DNA of 59,538 bases. It comes from UBA4655 sp964585575. Lineage in GTDB: Bacteria; Planctomycetota; Planctomycetia; Pirellulales; UBA1268. Position numbers and translations under genes: made by a program. The notes under the pieces were generated by a model. It ran no database searches and had not been told where the DNA came from. It saw only the letters and a program-made list of their open reading frames with translations. Positions 42,498 through 51,400 of the stretch are shown here, in pieces. The first letter of the stretch is position 1. Each line of letters starts with the position of its first letter. The DNA is taken from NCBI GenBank assembly GCA_964585575.1, contig CAZPEM010000003.1, positions 1 through 59,538 of the forward strand, written 5' to 3'.

Positions 42498-45106
42498 ATG
42501 CCGGTTTCCTGTTTCGCCCGCCGCCCCGCCGCCGCCGCCCGCCGCACCCGTCGCCCTGGGAAGTCCCGCCTCGCGGTCGACCGGCTCGAGTCGCGGATCG
42601 CGCTTGCGATCGACACGCTCTCGATCGGCGGCGACCAGACCGTGGGCAGCTTCACCGACTTCACCGGCGACCTCGTGGTCGTGTCGATCACGGGCTCGGC
42701 CGGCACGGCCGTGTTTCGCGATGAGGGCGGCGGCATCGTGGACAACGGCGACAATATTGCTTCCATCGCCATCACCGGCGCGAGCCCCGACTTCCAGCTC
42801 ACCGTCGGGGCGACGATGCTGATGTCGGCCGGTGGGATCGCGACCAGCGAGATCGGCCCGAAGAACGGCGTTGATACCGTCTACCTCGGCCGGGTCACGG
42901 CCGACAGCGTGATCCGCGGCATCAACACGGTCAGATCCGACGATCTCTTCCCGGTAGGCGGCCCGACGGCCGCGAGGAGCGACGAGATCCGGTTCTCGCT
43001 CGAGTCGTTCGTGGGCAGGGACTTCTCCGAGGGAGGCGGCCTCTTCGTCGACCGCGTGACGGGCGGTGAGGACAATCTCGGTATCATGCTCACGACGGGC
43101 TTTAGCCCGTACTCGACGATCGCGATTCGCGAAGAGCTCGACGCGATCGTGGTTTTGGGCGCCGAGAACAACGGCACGGCCGACGGCCGGCTGCTCATCG
43201 AGAGCGCGACGGCCGACAGCATCATTTTCGTCAACAACGCGGGCAGCACCGGGAGCAACTCGAGGCTCGAGATCCTCGGCGGAGGCGGGCCGTTCAACGC
43301 GGGCGTCGCCTTCCGCGGCCCGTTCGCGGGCACCGTCAACCTGCAGAGCCCTGCCCGTGGCTCGTGGCTCTTCTATGGGGACGTCGCCCCGTCGGCGGTC
43401 CTGAAGGCGTCCAAGTGGGACGGCCTGACCGAAGGCTACGACCTGCCGCCGGGAATAGTCGCCCGCCGCGGCTTCGCCGGCACGCTCAACGCGACCAATG
43501 GCGTCGTCTCGCTCACGGTCGGGGGCGCGGTGAAGGGCACGGCCCGGATCAACGCGGCCGGCGCCATGAACCTCGACGCCCAGAGCGTCGAGGCCGGCGC
43601 GGAAATCAACTCCGAAGAAGACACCACGCTCGTCGTGGCCCGGAACTTCGCCGGGCGTGTCTCGGCGGACACGGTCCGCGCCACGGTTGGCGGAAACGTG
43701 GCCGGCGCCACCATGACTGGGGGCAGCTCCGTGGAACTGGCGGTCACGGGCTCGATCACCAACTCGACGCTCTCGGGCCTCTACGGCGTGAGCGGCACCG
43801 TCGGCGGAAACATCTCGAACTCCATGCTGCGATCGGGCACCGATGCGATCGACCTCGATATCGGGGGCAACGTCGTGAACTCCCGCCTGATTGGCGGTGC
43901 GGGCATTCGCTGCCGCATCGACGGCAGTGTGTCGCGGTCGGAGTTCACGGCGGCAGACCAACCCGTGGAGCTCGCCGTCGCGGGCACCATGACCTCCTCG
44001 CTCGTGGATGCGTACGAGAGCGTATCACTGGACGTGGACGGAACGGTCTCGCGGTCGAAGGTCTTTTACGGAGAATACGGCGGCTTTTTCACGCGCCCCG
44101 ACCTCGTCTTAGACGTGGGCGGCGATCTGCTCAAGAGCGAGGTCGTCGGTCGTTACGCCAGGGAAGAGGCGAACACGATCGTGAACGTCGCCCGCGATGC
44201 CCGCGGCGTGCAGTTCGCGAGCCGGGAGTCCGATCGTGGGGAGCGGCGATACACGATCGGCCGCAACTTCCAGGGATCGATCCAGGGGGCCTCTGCAAAC
44301 GTGTTCCTCGACGTGGAGCGCGGCTCGGTGCAGAAGGGAAGCTCACTCGTCACCGGCGGCAACGCCGCGGTGAACGTGGAGACCGGCAACTTTAACGGCG
44401 TCGTCGATGTGAACGCCCTCCAGTTCCGCGTCCAGGGCAACGTGGCCAGGGATTCGCGGATCGTGGCCGGCGAAGTGCGCGCGTGGCAGACGGCCCCCAA
44501 CTTTCTCACGCCCCTGCCGAACTTCTTCATCGGCGGCCGTCTCGACGGCATCGTCAACGTGGGCGTGTTCGACGCCTCCCCGGGCGACAGCACCGTGACG
44601 ATCCTCGGCGGCGGCGCCGGGAAGTCGGCCCGGTTCTACGTCGGCCGGTTCGAGACCGACACGATCGTGTTCCAGGGCAANNNNNNNNNNNNNNNNNNNN
44701 NNNNNNNNNNNNNNNNNNNNNNNNNNNNNNNNNNNNNNNNNNNNNNNNNNNNNNNNNNNNNNNNNNNNNNNNNNNNNNNNCGGCCCGGTTCTACGTCGGC
44801 CGGTTCGAGACCGACACGATCGTGTTCCAGGGCAATTTCCAGGGCAACATCCGGGTGCTCCAAGACCTCGTGGCCGATCTCCAGTTCACCGGCGACCTCA
44901 AGCGGATCACGATCGGCGGGCAGGTGCTGTCCGACATCACGGTCGGCGGCTCGCTCTTCTATCTCAACTCCAACAGCTGGTTCGAGGCGACCGACTCGGG
45001 CAAGCGGATCGGCAACTTCCGCAACGGCAGCCTCCGGACCACGGGCACTCTGACGACCGGGAAGTACGTGACCGTCGTCCCCGTCGCGCCGCCGTTTATT
45101 AACTGA
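42498..45106 (+). CDS. secreted solenoid repeat protein, copy 1 (LESR family, scaffold gap inside)
   Basis: The first of three paralogues in this window. The N-terminus is Arg-rich, then DRLESRIALAID, the same sorting-like motif as copies 2 and 3. Residues about 325-660 are an irregular 22-25 residue solenoid (VGGNISNSMLRSG, IGGNVVNSRLIGG, VDGTVSRSKVF). The C-terminus ends LTTGKYVTVVPVAPPFIN. The 100-N gap at 44681-44780 lies near the 3' end. Identical 55-bp sequences flank the gap; removing the gap and one 55-bp copy leaves a perfect 817-codon frame plus stop. AAGGAG is 10 nt before ATG. It lacks the LamG and fibronectin domains of its paralogues. Function unknown. Confidence 0.82.
44681..44780. 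other. scaffold gap (100 N) with identical 55-bp flanks
   Basis: The 55 bases at 44626-44680 are identical to those at 44781-44835. The two contig ends overlap, so the gap probably represents no missing sequence. The frame is restored when N and one copy are removed. Confidence 0.95.
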
Positions 45107-45178
45107 CGTGGTCCCAAAAGTCAGCCATCGGAAACCGGCCACCGGAAAAACCGGCCTGGGTCTCCACGTGCCCGTTCG

Positions 45179-45436
45179 TCAGCGGTAGTGGTATCGCAGC
45201 TGGGCGATCAGGAGCGAGTCGCCGGCGACCTTGTAGATGAAGCGGTGCTCGTCGGTGATCCGGCGGGACCAGTAGCCAGCCAGGGCGTGTTTCAAGGGCT
45301 CCGGTTTGCCGGTGCCTTCAAATGGGTTCCGGGCCGTTTCCTTGATGAGTGCGTTGATCCGCTCGAGCAGTTTCCGATCGGCTTTTTGCCAGTGGAGGTA
45401 GTCCTCCCACGCCTGCTCCGCGAAGACCAGCTTCAT
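45179..45436 (-). CDS. yoeB: YoeB-type mRNA interferase toxin
   Basis: An 85-residue RelE-superfamily toxin of the Txe/YoeB type: LVFAEQAWEDYLHWQKADR, INALIKETARNPFEGTGKPE, LKHALAGYWSRRI and a C-terminal LRYHYR. The Glu, Arg and terminal His-Tyr of the YoeB active site are present. It cleaves mRNA at the ribosome in known relatives. It overlaps the YefM gene by 4 bp. Confidence 0.94.
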   Translation of the reverse strand: MKLVFAEQAWEDYLHWQKADRKLLERINALIKETARNPFEGTGKPEPLKHALAGYWSRRITDEHRFIYKVAGDSLLIAQLRYHYR

Positions 45437-45684
45437 TCCGCCAGTCTCCGCTCCTTCCCGCGGCCGCCTTCAAGGCTGGAAATGGCTTCCAGAAGCCGCT
45501 GGGCATTTTTCGGAGCACGGAGCAGATAGGCGGTTTCCTCGAGGGAGTTGAAGTCTTCCAGCGACATCATCACCACGGACTGCTGCCCGTTTCGCGTGAT
45601 GATCAACGGCTCGTGGTCCTCGCACACGCGGTCCATCGTGTGGGCCAGGTTGGCGCGAGCGGCGGTGTAGGTGATGGCATCCAT
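45433..45684 (-). CDS. yefM: YefM/Phd-type antitoxin
   Basis: An 83-residue antitoxin: YTAARANLAHTMDRVCEDHE, then PLIITRNGQQSVVMMSLEDF and NSLEETAYLL, the Phd/YefM DNA-binding fold. It neutralises YoeB and should repress the operon. A strong AAGGAG precedes the ATG at 45684, and a TGTACA-containing palindrome lies at 45701-45718. Confidence 0.94.
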   Translation of the reverse strand: MDAITYTAARANLAHTMDRVCEDHEPLIITRNGQQSVVMMSLEDFNSLEETAYLLRAPKNAQRLLEAISSLEGGRGKERRLAE

Positions 45685-45700
45685 GAGCCCGTCTCCTTTC

Positions 45701-45718
45701 TGTACATATTAACGTACA
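45701..45718. promoter_or_regulatory. probable YefM operator
   Basis: TGTACATATTAACGTACA forms an inverted repeat (TGTAC/GTACA) 16 bp upstream of the yefM start. The E. coli YefM-YoeB operator has a TGTACA core palindrome, so this is a plausible autoregulation site. A second palindrome, CATACGTATG, lies at 45787-45796 before the DUF4160 remnant. Confidence 0.6.
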
Positions 45719-45804
45719 TATGCCGCGAGAGTCGGTCAACCGTTCGCGACGCGAACCATGCTCATGGCATGGACCTCAAAAGTATACATACGTATGCTTT
45801 CTGA

Positions 45805-46020
45805 ATGCCGTCGATCAGCACGTTTTTGGCATCGTGATCGAGATGTTCTGGAGAGAGCACGGTCCTCCTCACTTTCATGCCACATATGCCGGGTACGAAG
45901 CGGTGATCGCTATCGAAACGCTGGATATAATCCGAGGCAGCCTGCCCCATGCGGGGCGAAGAGGTCGTGCTCGACTATGCAGCCGTCTCATGCCACCGAA
46001 GCCGATTCCGCCGCTCGAGT
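45805..46020 (+). pseudogene. frameshifted DUF4160 gene
   Basis: ATG 45805 begins MPSIST, then the frame is lost in a run of five T (45823-45827) where six are needed to continue FGIVIEMFWREHGPPHFHAT and YAGYEAVIAIETLDIIRGSLP. A second shift near 45945 returns to the first frame (EEVVLDYAAV). These parts together match DUF4160. It lies directly before a DUF2442 gene, so the pair is a decayed second copy of the module at 41886. Confidence 0.7.
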
Positions 46021-46270
46021 GACGCCGCCGGCTCGTTGGCAGGCTCCATGGCGGCAGGCTCCATGGCGGGTAGTGGCGGTGAGCGCGGGCTCCGGCAAGA
46101 CGCTCGCCGTGCGATTCGTCGATGGCACCCTCTTCGAAGCCCTGCGTGACGACCTGTTGTTTGCGCAGGTCGCTGTGGCTGACGGTGTGATTCGCTGGCC
46201 GAACGGTGCGGATCTTGCACCGGATGCGATGTACGACGCGATTCGCGAAAGCGGCTGCTGGCTTCCATGA
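45977..46270 (+). CDS. DUF2442 family protein, possibly shortened
   Basis: A frame of 97 codons whose core WRVVAVSAGSGKTLAVRFVD, then GTLFEALRDDLLFAQVAVAD and WPNGADLAPDAMYDAIRES, is DUF2442. A few residues usual between the two beta parts seem missing. The true start may be GTG 46019, since the first part overlaps the broken DUF4160 gene. A 15-bp tandem duplication (GGCAGGCTCCATGGC at 46038 and 46053) adds WRQAP. Its stop overlaps the ATP-grasp ATG. Confidence 0.7.
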   Translation: MQPSHATEADSAARVTPPARWQAPWRQAPWRVVAVSAGSGKTLAVRFVDGTLFEALRDDLLFAQVAVADGVIRWPNGADLAPDAMYDAIRESGCWLP

Positions 46271-47472
46271 GAGCCCAGAAATCAGAGCCCCGGAATCGCC
46301 CCGTCGTTGATGAGCGAGAAGCACGCGTGACCACTCAGAAGCCCCTGAACGTGCTCGTGACGAGCGAGGCGTGGCAGTCGGCGCTTGCGTGCATCCAGTC
46401 GTTCGGCAGGCGGGGGCACCGGGTTTACCTGCTGTCTCTCGATGAGCCGTCGCTCCATGCCAAGAGCCGATTCGTCGCCGGCGTGGCCCGCTATCCGCGC
46501 CGCGACACGCTCGACGGCCTCGCAGAGGCCATCTTCAGGCTCGTCGAGGCCAACGGCATCGACCTCGTCGTTCCGATCTCCGACGACGACGCCCTGATCG
46601 CCGCCCGGATCAACGAGCTGTTTCCAACCGAATCACGGCCGTCCGCCCCGCGGTTCGTCACCGGCGGCGGCGAGGCGACCAGGCTCGTCCGCAGCCGCAA
46701 CCGCACGATCGAGCTGTGCCGTCAGCTCGGCATCCGGACTCCACGCACGGAGTTCACCGACCTCGACGGCCTCGCGGCCGCCTGCGAGAAGATCGGGTTC
46801 CCCTGCTTCCTCAAGGTGTCGGGCACCATGGCATCGCAGGGGGTGATCCCGCTGCACAGCGCCGCCGAGATCGGCCGAGTGGCGGCGACGCTCCCGGCCG
46901 ACAGCGAGCTGCAGGTGCAGGCGCCCGTGTTCGGCGACTTTGTCGATGCTACGGGCTATTGCCAGAGCGGCCGGGTGGTGGCCGCGTTCGGTTTTCGTGC
47001 GGCGTACGACATGTCGGCCGGGGGCACCCCAGCCCATGCGACCCGCTCCGACGATCCGGAGGTTCTCCGCGTGCTCGGCTCGCTCGCGGAGGCGCTTGAG
47101 TGGACGGGCGGGATCGACGTCGATCTGCTCGCCACGGCCGACGGCGGCCTCGCCGTGCTCGAGATCAACCCCAGGCTCTCCGGAACCTTGATCTTCGGCC
47201 AGAAGCGGGGGCTCGATCTCGCGGCGGGCTACCTGCCGGGCGACGAGTCGCTCGCGAGCCTCGACCTGCCGGGCCTCGACCCGCAAGCGACCGGGTTCGT
47301 GAGCCTTGCCGAAGAAGCCCGCTTCATCGCCCGTGTCGGCGAGGCCGCGAGGGAGCGGGCAGAGCGGTTTCGCCGGGAGCACCGCTGCGTGGACAATTCC
47401 TTCGCCGACGACCCCGGCTATTCGCAAGAGCTCGCCCGGCAGATCGAGCGGATTCGCACGCGGGCCCGCTGA
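46267..47472 (+). CDS. ATP-grasp domain ligase
   Basis: A 401-residue ATP-grasp protein, with a Rossmann-like pre-domain (LNVLVTSEAWQSALACIQSF, then DLVVPISDDDALIAARINE). The ATP-grasp part includes IGFPCFLKVSGTMASQGVIP, GGIDVDLLATADGGLAVLEI and NPRLSGTLIF (Mg-binding ExN). It would form a carboxyl-phosphate and ligate it to an amine or thiol; the substrate is unknown. GTG 46327 is an alternative start with the conserved N-terminus. A piece homologous to its 3' part occurs again at 48156-48249. Confidence 0.83.
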   Translation: MRAQKSEPRNRPVVDEREARVTTQKPLNVLVTSEAWQSALACIQSFGRRGHRVYLLSLDEPSLHAKSRFVAGVARYPRRDTLDGLAEAIFRLVEANGIDLVVPISDDDALIAARINELFPTESRPSAPRFVTGGGEATRLVRSRNRTIELCRQLGIRTPRTEFTDLDGLAAACEKIGFPCFLKVSGTMASQGVIPLHSAAEIGRVAATLPADSELQVQAPVFGDFVDATGYCQSGRVVAAFGFRAAYDMSAGGTPAHATRSDDPEVLRVLGSLAEALEWTGGIDVDLLATADGGLAVLEINPRLSGTLIFGQKRGLDLAAGYLPGDESLASLDLPGLDPQATGFVSLAEEARFIARVGEAARERAERFRREHRCVDNSFADDPGYSQELARQIERIRTRAR

Positions 47473-47537
47473 CCGCCGGTACCCTCACGACTGGGGAGTA
47501 CGTGACCGTCGTCCCGGTCGCGTCGCCGCTTGGCTGA
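47473..47537 (+). pseudogene. C-terminal fragment of a lost solenoid paralogue
   Basis: Directly after the ATP-grasp stop, one frame reads AGTLTTGEYVTVVPVASPLG and then TGA. It is nearly identical to the end of copy 1 (GTLTTGKYVTVVPVAPPFIN). Only the last 20 codons remain, so most of the paralogue was deleted. Confidence 0.8.
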
Positions 47538-47552
47538 TCGGGTCAATCTCGA

Positions 47553-47843
47553 TTATCCGTCCGGTCGTGTGCCGAGCTGCCCTTCGACGAACTGGTGGAT
47601 CAGCCCGGAGATCAGACTTTGGTATGGGATCCCCTGCTCGGCCGCCTTTCGCTGGATGCCGGCAAGGTCGTGGTCGGACAGTCGGATGTTGATGCGACGG
47701 TCTTTGCGGGTGGTGTTTTCCGCAGCCTCCGCAAGCCGTGCCAAGAACGCCGGCGTCGGATCGTGAAGAACCAGTTCGTCGCGGTCGAAGGCCTCGACGA
47801 TCTCCCTTTCGTGCTGATTCAGCCGGGGCTTGTTTCGCTTCAT
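47553..47843 (-). CDS. CopG-like antitoxin partner of BrnT
   Basis: A 96-residue protein. The C-terminal part DRRINIRLSDHDLAGIQRKA, then EQGIPYQSLISGLIHQFVEG, is a ribbon-helix-helix antitoxin pattern. Gene order is toxin first, antitoxin second, as in BrnTA modules, with a 4-bp overlap. Confidence 0.85.
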   Translation of the reverse strand: MKRNKPRLNQHEREIVEAFDRDELVLHDPTPAFLARLAEAAENTTRKDRRINIRLSDHDLAGIQRKAAEQGIPYQSLISGLIHQFVEGQLGTRPDG

Positions 47844-48124
47844 GGCCGCCTCCTCTTGTCTGCCAGGTACTGTCGCGTCGCCTTCCTGCTCGGGATGATC
47901 GTCCGTAGATGGATCACGTCTCCCTCCAGATCGAACGGCACGAGATAGACGTAGTCGTCGACAACGACGAAGGCGATCGATTGGTGCGGATAATTTCGGC
48001 GATTCGGATGCGGACTAGTCTTCCAGATGTCGCCGCGGCCGAAATGGACGACGATCTCATCGACTGAAATTCCACGGTGCTGACGCAGCCAAGCATTCTT
48101 TTCCGATTTCCACTCAAAACGCAT
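47840..48124 (-). CDS. BrnT-like RNase toxin
   Basis: A 94-residue RelE-fold toxin of the BrnT type, beginning MRFEWKSEKNAWLRQHRGIS, followed by FVVVDDYVYLVPFDLEGDVI and HLRTIIPSRKATRQYLA. It lies between the paralogue remnant and the ATP-grasp remnant and probably arrived by insertion. Confidence 0.78.
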   Translation of the reverse strand: MRFEWKSEKNAWLRQHRGISVDEIVVHFGRGDIWKTSPHPNRRNYPHQSIAFVVVDDYVYLVPFDLEGDVIHLRTIIPSRKATRQYLADKRRRP

Positions 48125-48155
48125 GCCCAGGTATGCCTAGAAGGCACACGTATCG

Positions 48156-48249
48156 CAAGCCGGTCTCTCGGGAACATTGATCTTTGGCCAGAACCGCGGT
48201 CTCGATCTCGCGGTGGGCTCCTTGCCGGGGGATGAATCGCTCGCCAGCC
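48156..48249 (+). pseudogene. fragment of a duplicated ATP-grasp gene
   Basis: The frame reads LSGTLIFGQNRGLDLAVGSL, then PGDESLAS, matching residues about 304-331 of the ATP-grasp protein (LSGTLIFGQKRGLDLAAGYL, PGDESLAS). It has no start or stop of its own and abuts the leader of solenoid copy 2. Confidence 0.85.
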
Positions 48250-48254
48250 CCACC

Positions 48255-48412
48255 CCGCAAAGTCTGCCTAACCGGGAGAGTTGCGAATGGGACATCCCAG
48301 GGATAGCCTTTCCCAAATTGTGAATGAGTGCATCTCAGTCAACCGATCACCCTACTGTCTCTTCCCGGCTCTTTGCAGCCAGGGAAAACAACTTCCAAAG
48401 GATCTGAAGACG
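48255..48412 (+). promoter_or_regulatory. conserved 5' leader of solenoid copy 2
   Basis: About 157 nt starting GCAAAGTCTGCCTAACCGGG, with AGAGTTG and AACCGATCACC, ending with AAAGGA before ATG 48413. The leader of copy 3 (52323-52472) has the same elements in the same order, so it was duplicated with the gene or is under selection. Confidence 0.6.
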
Positions 48413-51400
48413 ATGTCAATCTCGACGTTCGCCCGCGCGGCAACCGGTTCCCTCCTCCGCAACCTCTGGAACCGTGACCGTGCCGCCGCGCGTCGCCGCA
48501 GCCGGCGTGCCGGCTTCTCGCCCGCCATCGACACGCTCGAGAGCCGCCGGGCCCTCGCGATCACGGGTGTGCTTTCGATCGGCGGCAACGAGGTCGGCAC
48601 GTACTTCGACGCCCTGACCGGTGTCGCAAACCTTGGCGACTTCGTGACGGTGAGCATCGAGGGCACGAAGGGCACGGTGATCTTCAACGGCGTTACGGAC
48701 TCCAAGTCCACCTCGGTCGCCGACGGCACCGACATTCAGTCGATCGAGATCGTCGATGCGAGCCCCGACTTCCAGCTCACGTTCACCGCGTCGGTCACGC
48801 TCGCCAATCCGGTCCCCTACTCATCCGACGGCGTCATCCAGATGGGCAGGATCACGACCGCCAACGTGATCCGCGGCATCAACACCGTCCGCGGCCCGCT
48901 CACGCTCACGGCCGCGCCGCAGGAGATCGAGACCTCCGCGATCCACCTCTACACGTTCAACGACGGCACGGTGAGCGGCAGCACGGTGAGCGACCTGGTC
49001 GGCGGGGCCGACGGCGCGCTCTTCAACGGCGCGAGCGTCTCGGGCGGCAGCCTCGTCCTGGCCGACAACTCCGGGGCCACCGGCGCGAACGTCCAGTACA
49101 TGCAGATGCCCGATGGTGTTCTGCCCGACGGCTCGACCGCGGCCACGTTCGAACTCTGGTTCACGGCGTCGGCGAGCACGGGTGCGTACGGCCGCGGCTT
49201 CGATTTCGGGCGAAACGACCAGAACTACCTGTTCTTCACGCCATTCAACGGCACGGGCAGCGAGGTCGGAATCTCCCAGGCCGGCTCGGTGAACGAGAGG
49301 GATGTGACCGGAGTCGTCTTGAACGACGGCAATCAGCACCTTGCCACGGTCACGATCAATGATGCGACCGACGAGATGACCTATTTCATCGACGGCACGT
49401 TCGTCGGAACCGCCAACCTCGGTGGGGTCAACCTCTCCGGCATCGAGGCGATCAACAACTTCCTCGGCCGATCGCAGTTTGCCGTGGATCCTGGCTTCAT
49501 TGGCTCGATGAACCAGTTCGCGATCTACGATCGCGCTCTCTCGGCGGCCGAGGTGGCGGCGAACTTCGCGGCCGGCCCGATCTCGGGCCCTCTCGCGCCG
49601 CTCGGCTTCACGCAGTCCACACCGGGCAGTGCCACGATGGAGCTCGAGGGCGACCAGACGCTCGTCTTCCCGGTCGGCACGCTCGTCACTGCGACGCCGC
49701 TGCTCTCGAACACGACCGTCGGCAGCCCGACCTTCTCCACGGTGAATGCGATCGCGTACGACGCGAACACCAACCGCTCCACGATCACGCTCGCCGGCCC
49801 GACGGCTGCCGGCACGACCGCCGGGGCCCTCACGCTCGCCGAGGCGATCCGGCCCGAGTTCCGGCTGACCCAGTTCGTCGGCGTGAACTTCTCGAACCTG
49901 AATCTCAAGGAAGGGGGCGGGCTCTTTGTGGACGTGGTCGAGGGGGCCGACACGGAGATCGACGGCGTGCCGTTGTCGAACGTCGGCATCCTGCTCTCCG
50001 ACGGCCTGCTCGCCTACTCGACGATCGGTATCCGTCGGGAACTCGCAGCGACCGTGCTGCTCGGCACCAAGAACTCCGCCTCCGTCGACGGCCGGATGTT
50101 CGTCGAGTTCGCCACGCCCGAGAGCGTGATCTTCGTCGGCCCGCAAAACACGCCGACCTCGAAGAACTCCAAGTTCCAGCTCACCGGCGGCCCGGCGCCC
50201 TTCGGTGCGGGCGTTCTGGTAACGCAACCATTCGACGGCGTCGTGAACCTCGGCGGCGCGGCGACCGGCAGTTGGATCTTCGACCGGGGCGTCGGCCCCA
50301 ACGCGGTCCTGAACGCCGATTCGTGGGTGGGTCAGACCGTGGCTCTCCCGTTCATCGGTCCGCCGGGCATCGCGGTGAATGGCAACTTCGCGGGCTCGGT
50401 CAACGCGACCAGCGGCAACGCACCGAACAATGGCGACATCTTCCTGACCGTGAGCGGGAATCTCGCGGCGACGGCCCGCGTCAACGGCGGCGACTTCGTC
50501 TCGCTCAGCGTCCTCGGCAGCGTCCTGAAGGGTGCCACGGTCGCGGGCGGCGGCAACTCGTTCATTGCGATCAGCAAGAACTTCGCCGGATCGTTGACGG
50601 CTGGCGGTGACCTCTACGGATCGATCGGCGGCAACGTGAGCGGTGGCTCGATCGTGGCGTCGAACGACCTCTCCCTCTCGATCGGCGGCAGCGTCGTCAA
50701 CTCCTCGATCCTTGCCTACAGCGACCACACGCTCGACGTCGGGGGCAGCATCCGGAATTCGCGGTTCTACACGCAGTCAGAAGACATGTCGATCGACGTG
50801 GAGGGCAGCGTCACCAAGAGCAGCTTCGCCATCGGCTACGACTACGATCTGTCGGTCATCGTGGGCGGCAACATGTCGGGCAGCACCGCAGTCGCCGGAA
50901 GCGGCGAAGTGTCGGTCGACGTGACGGGCAACGTGACGAATTCGCAGTTCAACTCCACCTCGGGCGACGTCACCGTCGACGTGGGTGGCGACTTCCTCAA
51001 GAACAGGATCGTGACCGGGGATGATGTCGAGCTGACCGTCGGCCGCGACGCCCTGAACAACACGGTGATCGCCGACGACGACGTCACGCTCGACATCGGC
51101 CGCAACTGGCGGGGCGTGGCCCAGTCGGCGTCGAGCGACCTCCTGCTCGACGTCGGCGGCTCCGTGCTCAAGGGCAGCTCGTTCTCGTCGGGCGAAGACA
51201 CGGTCATCGACGTCGGCGGCAACTTCGACGCCTCGACCACGAGCCGCGACCTGCGGTTCTTCGTCGGCGGCAACGTCTCGCAGGCCTCGCGGATCGTGGC
51301 CCAGCGGGTGACCGACTGGCAGGAAACCGGGACGCCGAACTTCGGGATCGGCGGCCGGTTCGACGGCCTCGTGAACGTCGTCGAGTTCGACGCGGCGCCG

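Noticed and set aside
44781..45053. Continuation of solenoid copy 1 in the frame that runs straight through the N run
   Set aside because: That frame gives an Arg/Ser-rich nonsense protein; the true end (LTTGKYVTVVP) is in the frame ending at 45106 once the duplicated 55 bp is removed.
48821..50728. 635-codon frame on the minus strand
   Set aside because: Antisense of solenoid copy 2, Arg/Asp/Glu-rich shadow composition.
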